Shown in pieces: positions 40,759-52,384 of a stretch of DNA of 64,000 nt. The stretch comes from Actinomadura livida (GTDB lineage: Bacteria; Actinomycetota; Actinomycetes; Streptosporangiales; Streptosporangiaceae). Position 1 is the first letter of the stretch; each line of letters begins with the position of its first letter. The stretch spans positions 117,400-181,399 of the forward strand of contig NZ_BMRO01000008.1 of assembly GCF_014648675.1 (NCBI RefSeq). Reading direction: 5' to 3'. The position numbers and the translations under genes were made by a program. The notes under the pieces are model-generated. The model was not told where the DNA came from. It worked only from the letters and a program-made list of their open reading frames with translations, and ran no database searches.

Positions 40759-42947
40759 TGTCCTCCCGAGACCTCCGGACGCGACCGTCCGGGCGGCGTC
40801 CGGAGGCCGGGCACCCAGCGGCCGGCCGGCCCCGCACCGGCCGGGTGGGGGGCGGCCTGCTCGACCCCGGGCAACTGCTCGTCTCGCTGCCCGCCGCGCT
40901 CCGCAAGCTCGACCCGCGCGCCATGTGGCGCAACCCCGTCATGCTGATCGTCGAGGTCGGCGCGGTGTGGACGACGATCCTGGCGGTCATCGGCCCGTCG
41001 TCGTTCTCGGTGCTGATCGCGGTGTGGCTGTGGCTCACGGTGCTCTTCGCGAACCTCGCGGAGGCGGTCGCCGAGGGACGCGGGAAGGCTCAGGCCGACA
41101 CGCTGCGCAAGGCCAAGAAGGACACGTTCGCGCGCCGGCTGCGCGGCTGGACGCCCGGCGCGGCCGCCCTCGGAGAGGAGGAGGTCCCGGCCGCCGACCT
41201 GCGGCGCGGTGACGTGGTCGTGGTGGAGGCCGGGCAGATCATCCCGGGTGACGGCGACGTCGTCGAGGGCATCGCCAGCGTCGACGAGTCCGCGATCACG
41301 GGGGAGTCGGCCCCGGTGATCCGGGAGTCGGGCGGCGACCGCAGCGCGGTGACCGGCGGGACGAGGGTGCTGTCGGACCGGATCGTCGTCGAGATCACCC
41401 AGCGGCCCGGCGAGTCGTTCATCGACCGGATGATCGGGCTGGTGGAGGGCGCCGCCCGGCAGAAGACGCCCAACGAGATCGCGCTGAACATCCTGCTGGC
41501 CGCGCTGACGATCATCTTCCTGGTCGCCACCGCGACCATGCAGCCGTTCGTGATCTACGCCAAGAGCGCCAACCCGGGCGTCCCGGACAGTGCGGCGCTG
41601 GACGGGAACGGCGTCACCGGCGTCGTGCTCGTCGCGCTGCTGGTCTGCCTGATCCCCACGACGATCGGGGCGCTGCTCAGCGCCATCGGCATCGCCGGCA
41701 TGGACCGGCTGGTGCAGCGCAACGTCCTGGCGATGTCCGGCCGGGCCGTCGAGGCCGCCGGCGACGTCGACACCCTGCTGCTGGATAAGACCGGCACCAT
41801 CACCCTCGGCAACCGGCAGGCCGCGCAGTTCATCCCGGTCGGCGGCGTCACCGAGGAGGCCCTCGCCGACGCCGCCCAGCTGTCGAGTCTCGCGGACGCG
41901 ACGCCCGAGGGCCGCTCCATCGTCGTCCACGCGAAGGAGACCTACGGGTTGCGGGAACGGTCCCCGGGTGAACTCGCGCACGCCGACTGGATCCCCTTCG
42001 CCGCCCGGACCCGCATGTCCGGCGTCGACGTCGACGGCCGCCGGCTCCGCAAGGGCGCCGCCGGGGCGGTGGCCGCGTGGGTCCGCGAGCAGGGCGGGCA
42101 GGTACCGCCCGCGCTCGGGGAGACCGTCGACGGGATCGCGGCGGCGGGCGGCACACCGCTGGTCGTCGGCGAGGTCCGCCCGGGCCCGGACGGGGCACCG
42201 CGCGCGGAGGTGCTCGGCGTCATCCACCTCAAGGACGTCGTCAAGCAGGGAATGCGCGCCCGGTTCGACCACATGCGCGCGATGGGCATCAAGACGATCA
42301 TGGTGACCGGCGACAATCCGCTGACCGCGAGGGCGATCGCCGAGGAGGCGGGCGTGGACGACTACCTCGCCGAGGCCCGGCCCGAGGACAAGCTCGCCTT
42401 CATCAGGGCAGAGCAGCAGGGCGGCCGGCTCGTCGCGATGACCGGGGACGGCACCAACGACGCGCCCGCCCTCGCCCAGGCCGACGTCGGCGTCGCCATG
42501 AACACCGGCACCTCCGCCGCCAAGGAGGCGGGGAACATGGTCGACCTCGACTCCGACCCCACCAAGCTCATCGAGATCGTGGAGATCGGCAAGCAGCTCC
42601 TCATCACCCGGGGCGCCCTGACGACCTTCTCCATCGCCAACGACGTGGCCAAGTACTTCGCGATCATTCCGGCGCTGTTCGTGACGCTGTTCCCGGGCCT
42701 GGACGCCCTCAACGTCATGCGGCTGACCAGCCCGGAGTCGGCGATCCTGTCGGCCGTCGTGTTCAACGCGCTCGTCATCGTCGCGCTCATCCCACTTGCG
42801 CTCCGGGGCGTCCGCTACCGGCCGGGCCCGGCGTCCCGGCTGCTGCGCCGCAACCTCTCCCTGTACGGGCTGGGCGGCGTCCTCGCCCCGTTCGCCGGGA
42901 TCAAGGTGATCGACCTCATCATCCAATTCATCCCGGGAATCTCATGA
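40758..42947 (+). CDS. kdpB: K+-transporting P-type ATPase subunit B (KdpB)
   Basis: A 729-residue catalytic subunit. The phosphorylation motif DKTGTITLGN is intact, with TGES-type actuator loop (AITGESAPVIRE), MVTGDNPLTARAIAEEAGVD, and the hinge MTGDGTNDAPALAQADVGVA. The N-terminus carries an extra 20-30 residue Arg/Pro/Gly-rich tail before the first helix. Overlaps kdpA by one base and kdpC by ATGA, so the genes are translationally coupled. Confidence 0.98.
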   Translation: MSSRDLRTRPSGRRPEAGHPAAGRPRTGRVGGGLLDPGQLLVSLPAALRKLDPRAMWRNPVMLIVEVGAVWTTILAVIGPSSFSVLIAVWLWLTVLFANLAEAVAEGRGKAQADTLRKAKKDTFARRLRGWTPGAAALGEEEVPAADLRRGDVVVVEAGQIIPGDGDVVEGIASVDESAITGESAPVIRESGGDRSAVTGGTRVLSDRIVVEITQRPGESFIDRMIGLVEGAARQKTPNEIALNILLAALTIIFLVATATMQPFVIYAKSANPGVPDSAALDGNGVTGVVLVALLVCLIPTTIGALLSAIGIAGMDRLVQRNVLAMSGRAVEAAGDVDTLLLDKTGTITLGNRQAAQFIPVGGVTEEALADAAQLSSLADATPEGRSIVVHAKETYGLRERSPGELAHADWIPFAARTRMSGVDVDGRRLRKGAAGAVAAWVREQGGQVPPALGETVDGIAAAGGTPLVVGEVRPGPDGAPRAEVLGVIHLKDVVKQGMRARFDHMRAMGIKTIMVTGDNPLTARAIAEEAGVDDYLAEARPEDKLAFIRAEQQGGRLVAMTGDGTNDAPALAQADVGVAMNTGTSAAKEAGNMVDLDSDPTKLIEIVEIGKQLLITRGALTTFSIANDVAKYFAIIPALFVTLFPGLDALNVMRLTSPESAILSAVVFNALVIVALIPLALRGVRYRPGPASRLLRRNLSLYGLGGVLAPFAGIKVIDLIIQFIPGIS

Positions 42948-43858
42948 ACACGCTTCCCGCCCGGCTCCGCCGGCATCTGGCGGCCCTTCGCGCGCTGCTC
43001 GTCTTCACCGTGATCTGCGGTGTCCTCTACCCCTTGGCCGTGACCGCCGTCGCCCGGGCGCCCGGGCTCCGGCACAAGGCCGACGGCTCCCGCGTCAGCG
43101 CGGACGGAAGGGGCGTCGGTAGCGCACTGATCGGTCAGAGGTTCACCGACGTGCGGGGCAACCCGCTCGGCCAGTACTTCCAGAGCCGCCCATCCGCCGC
43201 CGGTGACGGCTACGACCCCGCGGCGTCCGGCGCGAGCAATCTCGGCCCCGAGGACGTCGTCGACTCCCTCCCCGACCCCGCGCTGGCCAGGGCGGGTGAA
43301 CCGGACCCGGACGCCCGGCAGAGTCTCCTGACCCAGATCTGCGCGCGCAGCAAGGCGATCGGTGCCCGGGAAGGCGTGGACGGGTCGCGTCCGTACTGCA
43401 CCGGCGGCGGTGTGGGCGCTGTGCTGTCCGTGATCGGCCCACGCGACGCGCGCGGTGCCGTCGTCCGCCCGACGCGGGTCGTCAGCGTCAACGAGGCATG
43501 TCCCGCGACGCCGTTCCTGGCGACGTACCGTGGAGTCAGGGTCGAGTGCCGCACGCCCGGCGAGGACGTCGGCGCCGGCCGGATCATCCCCGTCCGCGGC
43601 GGCGCGCCGACGCGGCCCGCCGTCCCGTCCGACGCCGTCACCGCGAGCGCCAGCGGTCTGGACCCGCATATCTCCCCCGCGTACGCGAGACTGCAGGCAG
43701 GACGGGTCGCCCGGGCGCGCGGCGTCGGCGTCGACCGGGTCCACGCGCTGATCGACAGGCACACGACCCGGCGGACACTGGGGTTCATGGGAGAGCCGGC
43801 GGTGAACGTCCTGCAGCTCAACACCGACCTCGACAGGACCGCCCCGTACCGGGGCTGA
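42944..43858 (+). CDS. kdpC: K+-transporting ATPase subunit C (KdpC) with large insertion
   Basis: A 304-residue KdpC, about 100 residues longer than the E. coli protein. TM helix at about 15-36 (LVFTVICGVLYPLAVTAVA); canonical blocks GSALIGQRFTD, YFQSRPSAAG and ASNLGP (97-102), then DAVTASASGLDPHISPAYA (230-248) and the C-terminal GEPAVNVLQLNTDL. Between about 105 and 228 lies an insertion with four Cys (133, 152, 186, 202) that would be extracytoplasmic. The frame is intact, so this is a real variant. Coupled to kdpB by ATGA. Confidence 0.95.
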   Translation: MNTLPARLRRHLAALRALLVFTVICGVLYPLAVTAVARAPGLRHKADGSRVSADGRGVGSALIGQRFTDVRGNPLGQYFQSRPSAAGDGYDPAASGASNLGPEDVVDSLPDPALARAGEPDPDARQSLLTQICARSKAIGAREGVDGSRPYCTGGGVGAVLSVIGPRDARGAVVRPTRVVSVNEACPATPFLATYRGVRVECRTPGEDVGAGRIIPVRGGAPTRPAVPSDAVTASASGLDPHISPAYARLQAGRVARARGVGVDRVHALIDRHTTRRTLGFMGEPAVNVLQLNTDLDRTAPYRG

Positions 43859-43875
43859 AGGAGGCGAGACCGACC

Positions 43876-46418
43876 ATGGCCAGGGGGCGGCTCCGCATCT
43901 ACCTGGGGGCCGCCCCCGGCGTGGGCAAGACCTACGCCATGCTCGCGGAGGGGCGGCGGCGCGTGGCCCGCGGCACCGACCTCGTCGTCGGCTTCGTCGA
44001 GACCCACGGCCGCGTCCACACCGCCGAGCTCCTCGACGGGCTGGAGACCGTCCCGCGCCGCACCCTCACCTACCGCGGCGCCGACTTCACCGAAATGGAC
44101 ACCGAGGCCGTCATCGCCCGTTCTCCCCAGGTCGCGTTGATCGACGAACTCGCGCACACCAACGTCCCGGGCAGCCGCAACGCCAAACGCTGGCAGGACG
44201 TCGAAGAAATCCTGGAGGCGGGTATCGACGTCGTATCCACCGTCAACATCCAGCACCTGGAGTCGGTGAACGACGTCGTCGAGCAGATCACCGGGGTCGC
44301 GCAGCGCGAGACCCTGCCCGACGAGGTCGTGCGCCGCGCCGACCAGGTCGAGCTGGTCGACATGTCCGCCGAGGCCCTGCGCCGCCGGATGGCGCACGGC
44401 AACGTCTACCCGCCCGAGAAGGTCGACGCGGCGCTGTCGAACTACTTCCGCGTCGGCAACCTCACCGCCCTCCGCGAACTGGCCCTGCTGTGGCTGGCCG
44501 ACAAGGTCGACGAGCAACTCGACCGGTACCGCGCCGACCACGGCATCGCCGGCACCTGGGAGGCCCGCGAGCGCGTCGTCGTCGCGCTCACCGGCGGGCC
44601 CGAGAGCCAGACCCTGATCCGCCGCGCGTCCCGCATCGCCGCGCGCACCAAGGGCGCCGACCTGCTCGCCGTGCACGTCATCCGCGGCGACGGCCTCTCC
44701 GGGACCCGCCCCGACTGGCTCGCCCGCCAGCGCGACCTCGTCGAGAGCGTCGGCGGCACCTACCACCAGGTCATCGGCGACGACGTGCCGAAGGCGCTGC
44801 TGGAGTTCGCCCGCGCCGTCAACGCCACGCAACTCGTCCTCGGCATCTCCCGCCGCAACCGGTTCGCTCAGGCCCTTTTCCCCGGCGTCGGCGTCGCCAC
44901 GACCGCGCTGTCCGGCTCGATCGACGTCCACCTGGTCACCCATGAGCATGCCCACCGCGGCCTGCGGCACCGCCGGTCCGCCGGCCCCGCACTGCCGCCG
45001 CGCCGCCGACTTGCCGGGTTCGTCCTCGCGGTCCTCGGCCTGCCACTGCTCAGCTACACCCTCACCGAACTGCGCGGCGCGCTCACCCTGCCCGTCGACA
45101 TCATGTTCTTCCTCGCCGCCATCGTCGGGGTCGCGCTCGTCGGCGGCATGTGGCCGGCCCTGGTCGCCGCCGTCAGCGGGTCCGTCCTGCTGAACTACTT
45201 CTTCACGCCGCCCCTGCACACCCTCGCCATCGCCGAGCACGAGGACCTGCTGGCCCTCGGCGTGTTCCTGCTGGTGGCCGCCGCCGTCAGCGGCGTCGTC
45301 GATCTCGCCGCCCGAAGATCCCGCGAGGCCACGCGGCTCGGCGCGGACGCCGAGGTCCTGTTCACCCTCGCCGGCAACGTCCTGCGCGGCGAGCGGGCGC
45401 TCGACGCGCTGCTCGGCCGGTTGCGGGAGACCTTCGGGCTCGACTCGGTCACGCTCCTGGGGCGCGCCCCCAACGCCCTCCCCGCGCCCGGCGGACACGG
45501 CGCCGGCACCGACTGGAAGGTCATCGCCGCGGTCGGCGGCCGACCCTGCACCAGCCCTGATGATGCCGACACCGAGATCCCCGTCGACAACGACCTCGCT
45601 CTCGCCCTGCGCGGCCGCCCCCCGACTGCCGGCGACCGCCGCATCCTGGAGGCCTTCGCCGTCCAGGCCGCCGTCGCCCTGGAACAGCAGCGGCTGGAGG
45701 CCGAGGCCGGACGTGCCCGGCCGCTGGAGGCAGTGGACCGGATGCGCACCGCCCTGCTCAGCGCCGTCAGCCACGACCTGCGCACGCCCCTCGCGGCCGC
45801 CAAGGCAGCCGTCGAGAGCCTCGGCAACACCGAGATCCGCTGGACGTCCGAGGAACGCGCCGAGCTCCTCGACACCGCCGCGCAGTCCCTCGACCGGCTG
45901 GACGGCCTCGTCGCCGACCTCCTCGACATGAGCCGCCTGCAGGCCGGCGCCCTCGGCATGGCGGCCAGCCCCCTCGCCCTGGACGAGGTCGTCCCCCGAA
46001 CGCTGGACGAGCTCGGACCCGACGGCCACAACGTCAGCGTCCGAATTCCCACCGACATACCCGAGGTCGAGGCCGACCCGGCGCTGCTGCAGCGCGTCCT
46101 GGTCAACCTGATCACGAACGCGCTGCGCTACAACCCGCCCGGCAAGCCCGTCCTGGTCACGGCGGGCACCATCCGGGACCGCGTCGAACTGCGCATCGCC
46201 GACCGCGGCCCCGGCGTCCCCGCCGCCGACCACGACCGGATCTTCCTGCCGTTCCAGCGGCTGTCCGACCGCGACGGCCACACCGGCTCCGGCCTCGGCC
46301 TCGCCCTCGCCCGCGGGCTCATCGAGGCGATGAGCGGCGAGCTGATCCCCGAGGACACCCCCGGCGGCGGCCTCACAATGATCGTCTCGCTTCCCCGCAT
46401 CAGCCGAACGGACCGCCC

Positions 46419-46422
<4 letters not shown>
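43876..46422 (+). CDS. kdpD: Sensor histidine kinase KdpD
   Basis: An 848-residue potassium/turgor sensor kinase: N-terminal KdpD domain with Walker A GAAPGVGKTYAML (11-23), a USP domain (about 230-350), four transmembrane helices (DUF4118; about 385-470), GAF-like region, then HisKA (LLSAVSHDLRTPLAAAKAAV) and HATPase_c (NLITNALRYNPPG, GTGSGLGLAL-type G box). ATG 43876 follows GGAGG. It phosphorylates KdpE, whose gene overlaps by ATGA. Confidence 0.97.
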
Positions 46423-47096
<674 letters not shown>

Positions 47097-47290
47097 CGCC
47101 GCTGTGCCTGCGAGGCCGCCACAGTAAGGCGCCACCTACGCAACCGGCTCCCCGGAAGGAGATAGTCGCGCCATTGGTGAAGACGGCTCAGGAATAGTCG
47201 CCGCCGTCGAAGACGGCATAGTGCGGTTCAGATCGTGGCCGCGCCAGGTAAACCGCCCGCGACCTGGTGCGCATACCCGGGAACCGGCTC

Positions 47291-47500
47291 TCAACAGGTC
47301 CAACTTGAAGGCGGGCGCGTACGGGCTCGATGCTGGTTCAGTTCGCGACCTGCGAAGGGGTCGATCGCGATTCCACCATCGATCACGGGGATGAGGTCGC
47401 TATAGGCGAGCTGGTTGAGGACTGCGCGCGGCCATGGCCGGTCGACGCAGCTGAAGATCACGTCGTAGTCGAGGGCGATGCGCTGGCCGAGGTCTTCGCA
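47291..47500 (-). pseudogene. ThiF-family adenylyltransferase fragment
   Basis: A minus-strand frame reads ALDYDVIFSCVDRPWPRAVL, then NQLAYSDLIPVIDGGIAIDP, the adenylate-domain segment of ThiF/MoeB/HesA-type E1-like proteins. Upstream (towards 47626) the frame turns into sequence antisense to the DUF6924 gene, and downstream it ends soon after. No ATP-binding GxGxxG loop or catalytic Cys region remains. A fragment cut on both sides. Confidence 0.7.
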
Positions 47501-47520
47501 GATGCTCGGCGGCGCCGGCT

Positions 47521-48462
47521 TCAGGAAGCCTCCCACCACGGTTCGACGTCCTTCTGAGCGACGAATTCGTGGAAGTCCATGTTGGCGATCTCCAAATTGC
47601 ACGCCAGCGATCCGACCTTGTCGCAAGGAAGGACAGCAGGCTGCCCAGGGGTATCGTAGAGGTCGACGACCGTCAGCGGGCTGCCCGCCTCGGCGAAGGT
47701 CCTGGTGTCGGCGAGCGCGACCAGCGTGGTGTGCTCCTCCGGCGGGACCAGTGCGGGGACCTGGCCCGGTTGGAGGCCCTCGAAGGCCCGGTCGTCGACG
47801 ACCCGCGCCGTCAGCGGGTGGTTCTCGACGTCGATCTCGTCTGGGTCCAGATTCGCGCCGACCCAGCCCTCCTCGTCGACCCCGTTCAGGTCGGCGAGCA
47901 GGGCGCGCCAGCCGTCCTCGTCGTCGAAGCAGGTGCGGACCAGCAGGGCGGCGTCCGTGGCGGGCAGCGCCGGGAAGGCTCGGTGCGGGGGCGCTGTCGG
48001 CGCGGGGAAGGCCGGCCGGCCCCCTTCCCCCTGGTACATCCCGAACACGTCCATGTCGCGCACGAGCTGGTCGAACGTGAGGGCGCCGCTCGTCACGGCG
48101 GCCAGGACCTCGCCAAGCCGGGCCGGCGGGACCCGGACGCCGCGTCCGGGCGCGCCGGCCAGGTCGATCAGCAGCGGCCCGTCCCCGCCATAGGCCACCG
48201 AGGTGTCCGCCAGGACGGCGACCTGCTGCGCCGGGCCGCCGTCAGGGACGACCGCCGGTACGTTCCCGCCGTGCAGGGAATTCCAGGCGGGGCCTTCGAC
48301 CAGGCGGAGCCGTACATCGCCGTCCACGACGAGCACATCACCTTCCCGGCGACCTCGGATCTCATTGAGCAGCCCGCCCCATAATGGCGCGCCGTCCCTG
48401 AAGCAGGTGGACACCAAAAGCACTTCGTCGGGCGCGGGCTGGGGAAGGGTGGGAAAGGCCAT
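47521..48462 (-). CDS. Tandem DUF6924-domain protein
   Basis: A 313-residue protein with two copies of a DUF6924-type domain. Repeat 1 (about 12-130): VLLVSTCFRDGAPLWGGLLN ... VAVLADTSVAYGG. Repeat 2 (about 165-305): ALLVRTCFDDEDGWRALLAD ... TLVALADTRTFAEAGSPLTV, ending with the hallmark LEIANMDFHEF. ATG 48462 follows GGAGAACC. Function unknown; relatives look like stand-alone cytoplasmic proteins. It is intact amid fragments, which suggests selection or recent arrival. Confidence 0.85.
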   Translation of the reverse strand: MAFPTLPQPAPDEVLLVSTCFRDGAPLWGGLLNEIRGRREGDVLVVDGDVRLRLVEGPAWNSLHGGNVPAVVPDGGPAQQVAVLADTSVAYGGDGPLLIDLAGAPGRGVRVPPARLGEVLAAVTSGALTFDQLVRDMDVFGMYQGEGGRPAFPAPTAPPHRAFPALPATDAALLVRTCFDDEDGWRALLADLNGVDEEGWVGANLDPDEIDVENHPLTARVVDDRAFEGLQPGQVPALVPPEEHTTLVALADTRTFAEAGSPLTVVDLYDTPGQPAVLPCDKVGSLACNLEIANMDFHEFVAQKDVEPWWEAS

Positions 48463-48614
48463 GGTTCTCCTCCGGAAAAGCCGCTGTCGTCGTGACGGTT
48501 CCGGGCCATGGTGGTGCATCGGTAGGACACTTTGCCCTCAAGGCCGTCGCCGCCGGCGGGCCGGGCCGGCGTGGCCGGGGGCGCGGTGTCAGTGGGGTGT
48601 CGTTCAATCGAGGC

Positions 48615-48896
48615 GTGGACGTTGAAGAGCGCATCGTCGAGCTGGCGGCCGAGGTCAAGCGGCTGAACGACCTGTGCTACGGCGCCGGCGACAGCCCCCT
48701 GCCGGACGCGGACTACGACGCGCTGAAGGACGAGCTGGCGGCGCTCGTCGCCGAGCACCCCGAGTTCGAGCTGGCCGACAGCCCGATCGGCAAGGTCAAC
48801 GCTCCGGCGGAGCTGACCGCGCCGACCGTCCGGCACGCGCGGCCGATGCTGTCGCTGGGGGAAGGCGACGGGCGTGCGGGTCGAGGTCTGCGGTGA
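48615..48896 (+). pseudogene. LigA (NAD-dependent DNA ligase) N-terminal fragment
   Basis: From GTG 48615 the frame encodes VEERIVELAAEVKRLNDLCY, then PDADYDALKDELAALVAEHP and PTVRHARPMLSLGEGDG, the adenylation-domain-Ia start of bacterial LigA up to the point before the catalytic Lys. It then ends. Another frame continues 48874-48972 (CGEAVTLRSVWAAYNEGLAR), which is not LigA-like. This is a broken duplicate or a domain-only gene. The housekeeping ligA is presumably elsewhere. Confidence 0.7.
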
Positions 48897-48972
48897 GGCC
48901 GTCACGCTGCGGTCGGTGTGGGCGGCCTACAACGAGGGCCTCGCCCGACCTGTACGGACGGAGTTTCGGTGA

Positions 48973-49290
48973 GTGCACGCTTAGCGCCCTGCGGTTCCTG
49001 CAGCGCAAGCCGGTCATTAAGGTCGACTCCAGCCAGGCGCAGCTGTGCCAGGTGGAGGACGGTGGGGTCCGTTCGTGGGGCGCAGTCGGAAAGCTCCGGC
49101 AATGGAGGGTGAGCAACTAGTTACTTGAGAGAACTCCGGAAGATCCGTGGCGCCTCAGTGCGCATAGAGGTTCTCGTAGTGGTCCGCTTGACGGACGAGC
49201 TCGAATGTGACGCAAACCCTGCTCGCCGCCGTCGCGGCGGGTCTGAAGGGTCCACCGAAACGCGCTGATATATGACCGCTGATGGCCTAG
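48973..49290. other. Intergenic region left of the transposase remnants
   Basis: A 318-base stretch with lower GC (around 49230-49310) and no recognisable coding sequence. It probably includes the decayed left part of the transposable element whose transposase fragment begins near 49310. Confidence 0.35.
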
Positions 49291-49310
49291 ATCATCTAAG
49301 GTTCCGCACA

Positions 49311-49801
49311 TTGACATACTGCGCTGCCACAGGGATCTGATCGCGGGGCGGCACGCAACTCGCTCCAGACCCAAGCGTTCGGGGCGACCACCGACCGTCC
49401 GCTCGCGTCCTTCGCGTGGTGCGGGAGAACCCGAGCTGGGGCTACCGGCGGGTGCACGGCGAACGCCGGTGCTCGGCAGGTGGCGGCCTCCACCGTCTGG
49501 GAGATCCTCAACGAAGCCAGCGCCGATCCGGCGCCCGAGCGTTCCGCCACGACCTGGGGCGGGTTTCTGCGCTCGCAGGCAGAGGCGATGCTGGCGTGTG
49601 ACTTCCTGGAGACCGTGCCCCTCACCGGCGCCCGCATGTACGTGCTGGCGGTCATCGAGCATCACACCCGCCGCATCCGTGTCCTGGGCGCCACCGCTCA
49701 CCCGACCGCGTCGTGGGTGACCCAGGCGTGCGGAACCCGGTCATGGACTTGGAGGACGCCGGCCGCCGGGCACGGTTCCTGATCCGGACCGGGACGGCAA
49801 G
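49311..49801 (+). mobile_element. rve-type transposase remnant, copy 1 (5' and middle part)
   Basis: Broken frames read DLIAGRHATRSRPKRSGRPP, VVRENPSWGYRRVHGE, ASTVWEILNEASADPAPERS and CDFLETVPLTGARMYVLAVI, then MDLEDAGRRARFLIR. This is an integrase-core (rve, DDE) transposase with at least three frameshifts. It ends near 49801, just before the second half of the catalytic domain. The middle part (49510-49801) repeats at 50095-50388. Confidence 0.75.
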
Positions 49802-49825
49802 TGTACGAGGGGCGACGGCGCCGGG

Positions 49826-49960
49826 CGTGGCGCGCACGCATGAGCAGATCACGAACCTGTTCGGGCGGCGGCTGGAACTGGTGCCACCGGGGCTGGTGCC
49901 GGTGCAGCGCTGGCCGGTTGAGGCGGGGCCGCTGACGGCGATCCCGATTCTGGGCGGGGT
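49826..49960 (+). pseudogene. SAM-dependent methyltransferase (DUF574/Methyltransf_19) C-terminal fragment
   Basis: The frame reads RTHEQITNLFGRRLELVPPG then LVPVQRWPVEAG and GGVG, which matches the end of actinomycete DUF574 methyltransferases (the ELVEPGLVPVxRW motif). No SAM-binding domain precedes it; it is joined directly to the truncated transposase on the left and another fragment on the right. Confidence 0.6.
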
Positions 49961-50079
49961 AGGGACCGTGTCCGACGCTCGCGCGGGACGCCAGCAGCGC
50001 GGGCGGGGGCGGGTGTGATGGGTGGGCCGTGGACGGTGATGAGCGTCAACACCCAGTACGGGGGCCGCTTCGACGGTGA

Positions 50080-50730
50080 GGGGCGATCCTCAAGGACGCC
50101 AGCGTTGATCCGGCACCTGAGCGTTCCGCCACGACCTGGGCCGGTTTCCTGCGCTCCCAGGCCGAGGCGCTGCTGGCGTGTGACTTCCTGGAGACCGTGA
50201 CCCTCGCCGGCGCCCGCATGTACGTGCCGGCGGTCATCGAACATCGCACCCGCCGTGTCCGGTTTTGGGCGCCACCGCTCACCCGACCGCTGCGTGGGGT
50301 GACCCAGGCGGCCCGGAACCTGGTCATGGACTTGGAGGACGCGGGTTGCCGGGCACGGTTCCTGATCCGCGACCGGGACGGCAAGTTCCCCGAGCCGTTC
50401 GACGCCGTCCTGGCCGATGCCGGAATCCAGACGATGCTCACCGGGGTGCGGATGCCGAGGATGAACGCATTGACGGAACGGTGGGTGCAGACCTGCCGCC
50501 GTGAGCTCCTCGACCGGACTTTGATCTGGAACCAGCGGCACCTGCTCCACGCACTAGGCGAGTTCGAGACCTTCTACAACGAGCATCGCCCGCATCAAGG
50601 CATCGCCAATGCTCGCCCGTTGAAGCCGCTGCCGCCGCCGATCAACGAATCAGACCAGATCGCCTACCTGAACGTCCGAAGACGGCAACGTCTGGGCGGA
50701 ATCCTCAACGAGTACGAACATGCGGCTTGA
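50080..50730 (+). mobile_element. rve-type transposase remnant, copy 2 (C-terminal half)
   Basis: The open part (50197-50730) encodes the catalytic second half: MYVPAVIEHRTRRVRF, NLVMDLEDAGCRARFLIRDR, PRMNALTERWVQTCRRELLD and NEHRPHQGIANARPLKPLPP, with the last Asp/Glu of the DDE triad present. The natural C-terminus GGILNEYEHAA is intact and is followed by the IS end. The 5' half is missing and one frameshift lies near 50265. The overlap with copy 1 shows that both belong to the same IS type. Confidence 0.78.
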
Positions 50731-50756
50731 CCTGCACGGACGAGGTTTTCGGCAGG
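50728..50756 (-). repeat. IS right-end terminal sequence
   Basis: Begins at the transposase stop and reads TGACCTGCACGGACGAGG then TTTTCGGCAGG. Its reverse complement matches motifs at 30532-30560 and 33369-33395. Position directly after the transposase identifies it as the element's terminal repeat. Confidence 0.6.
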
Positions 50757-50965
50757 GGCAGCGTTGCTGACTGCTCTGGCGGCTGGTTCTGTGGGCGACA
50801 TGACCGGCTTGGGCGGGCAAAGAGTTCCCGGGTTTCGGGGTGCTACCAGGGGCGACACAGGGCCCGGATCGAGCCGTCGAGCCGCCAGCGAGCTGCCACG
50901 GGGACGAACCGGGGCAAGTCGAGCGGGGGCAAACCGGGCAATCTCGTGTTTGCCCTGGTCAGGGG

Positions 50966-51041
50966 TGGTGGGTCGCGTGGGACTCGAACCCACAGCCTAC
51001 GGATTAAAAGTCCGGAGCTCTGCCAATTGAGCTAGCGACCC
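50966..51041 (-). tRNA. tRNA-Lys, anticodon TTT
   Basis: Cloverleaf read on the minus strand: acceptor GGGTCGC (51041-51035) pairs with GCGACCC (50976-50970), discriminator A at 50969 and encoded CCA at 50968-50966. The D-arm is AGCTCAATTGGCAGAGC; the anticodon loop CTTTTAA gives anticodon TTT; the T-arm is GTGGGTTCGAGTCCCAC. Total 76 nt with CCA. Transposase debris ends about 210 bp away, consistent with tRNA genes as insertion hot spots. Confidence 0.97.
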
Positions 51042-51084
51042 GCTGTGCAAGCGTACCGAGATCGCCGGGGGGTTTGCGACGGGG

Positions 51085-52368
<1,284 letters not shown>

Positions 52369-52384
52369 GCCCTCAGCGTGCATC

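Noticed and set aside
43210..46281. A 1,000-codon minus-strand open frame across kdpC-kdpD
   Set aside because: An antisense shadow of the kdp genes created by high GC at third positions; no recognisable motifs.
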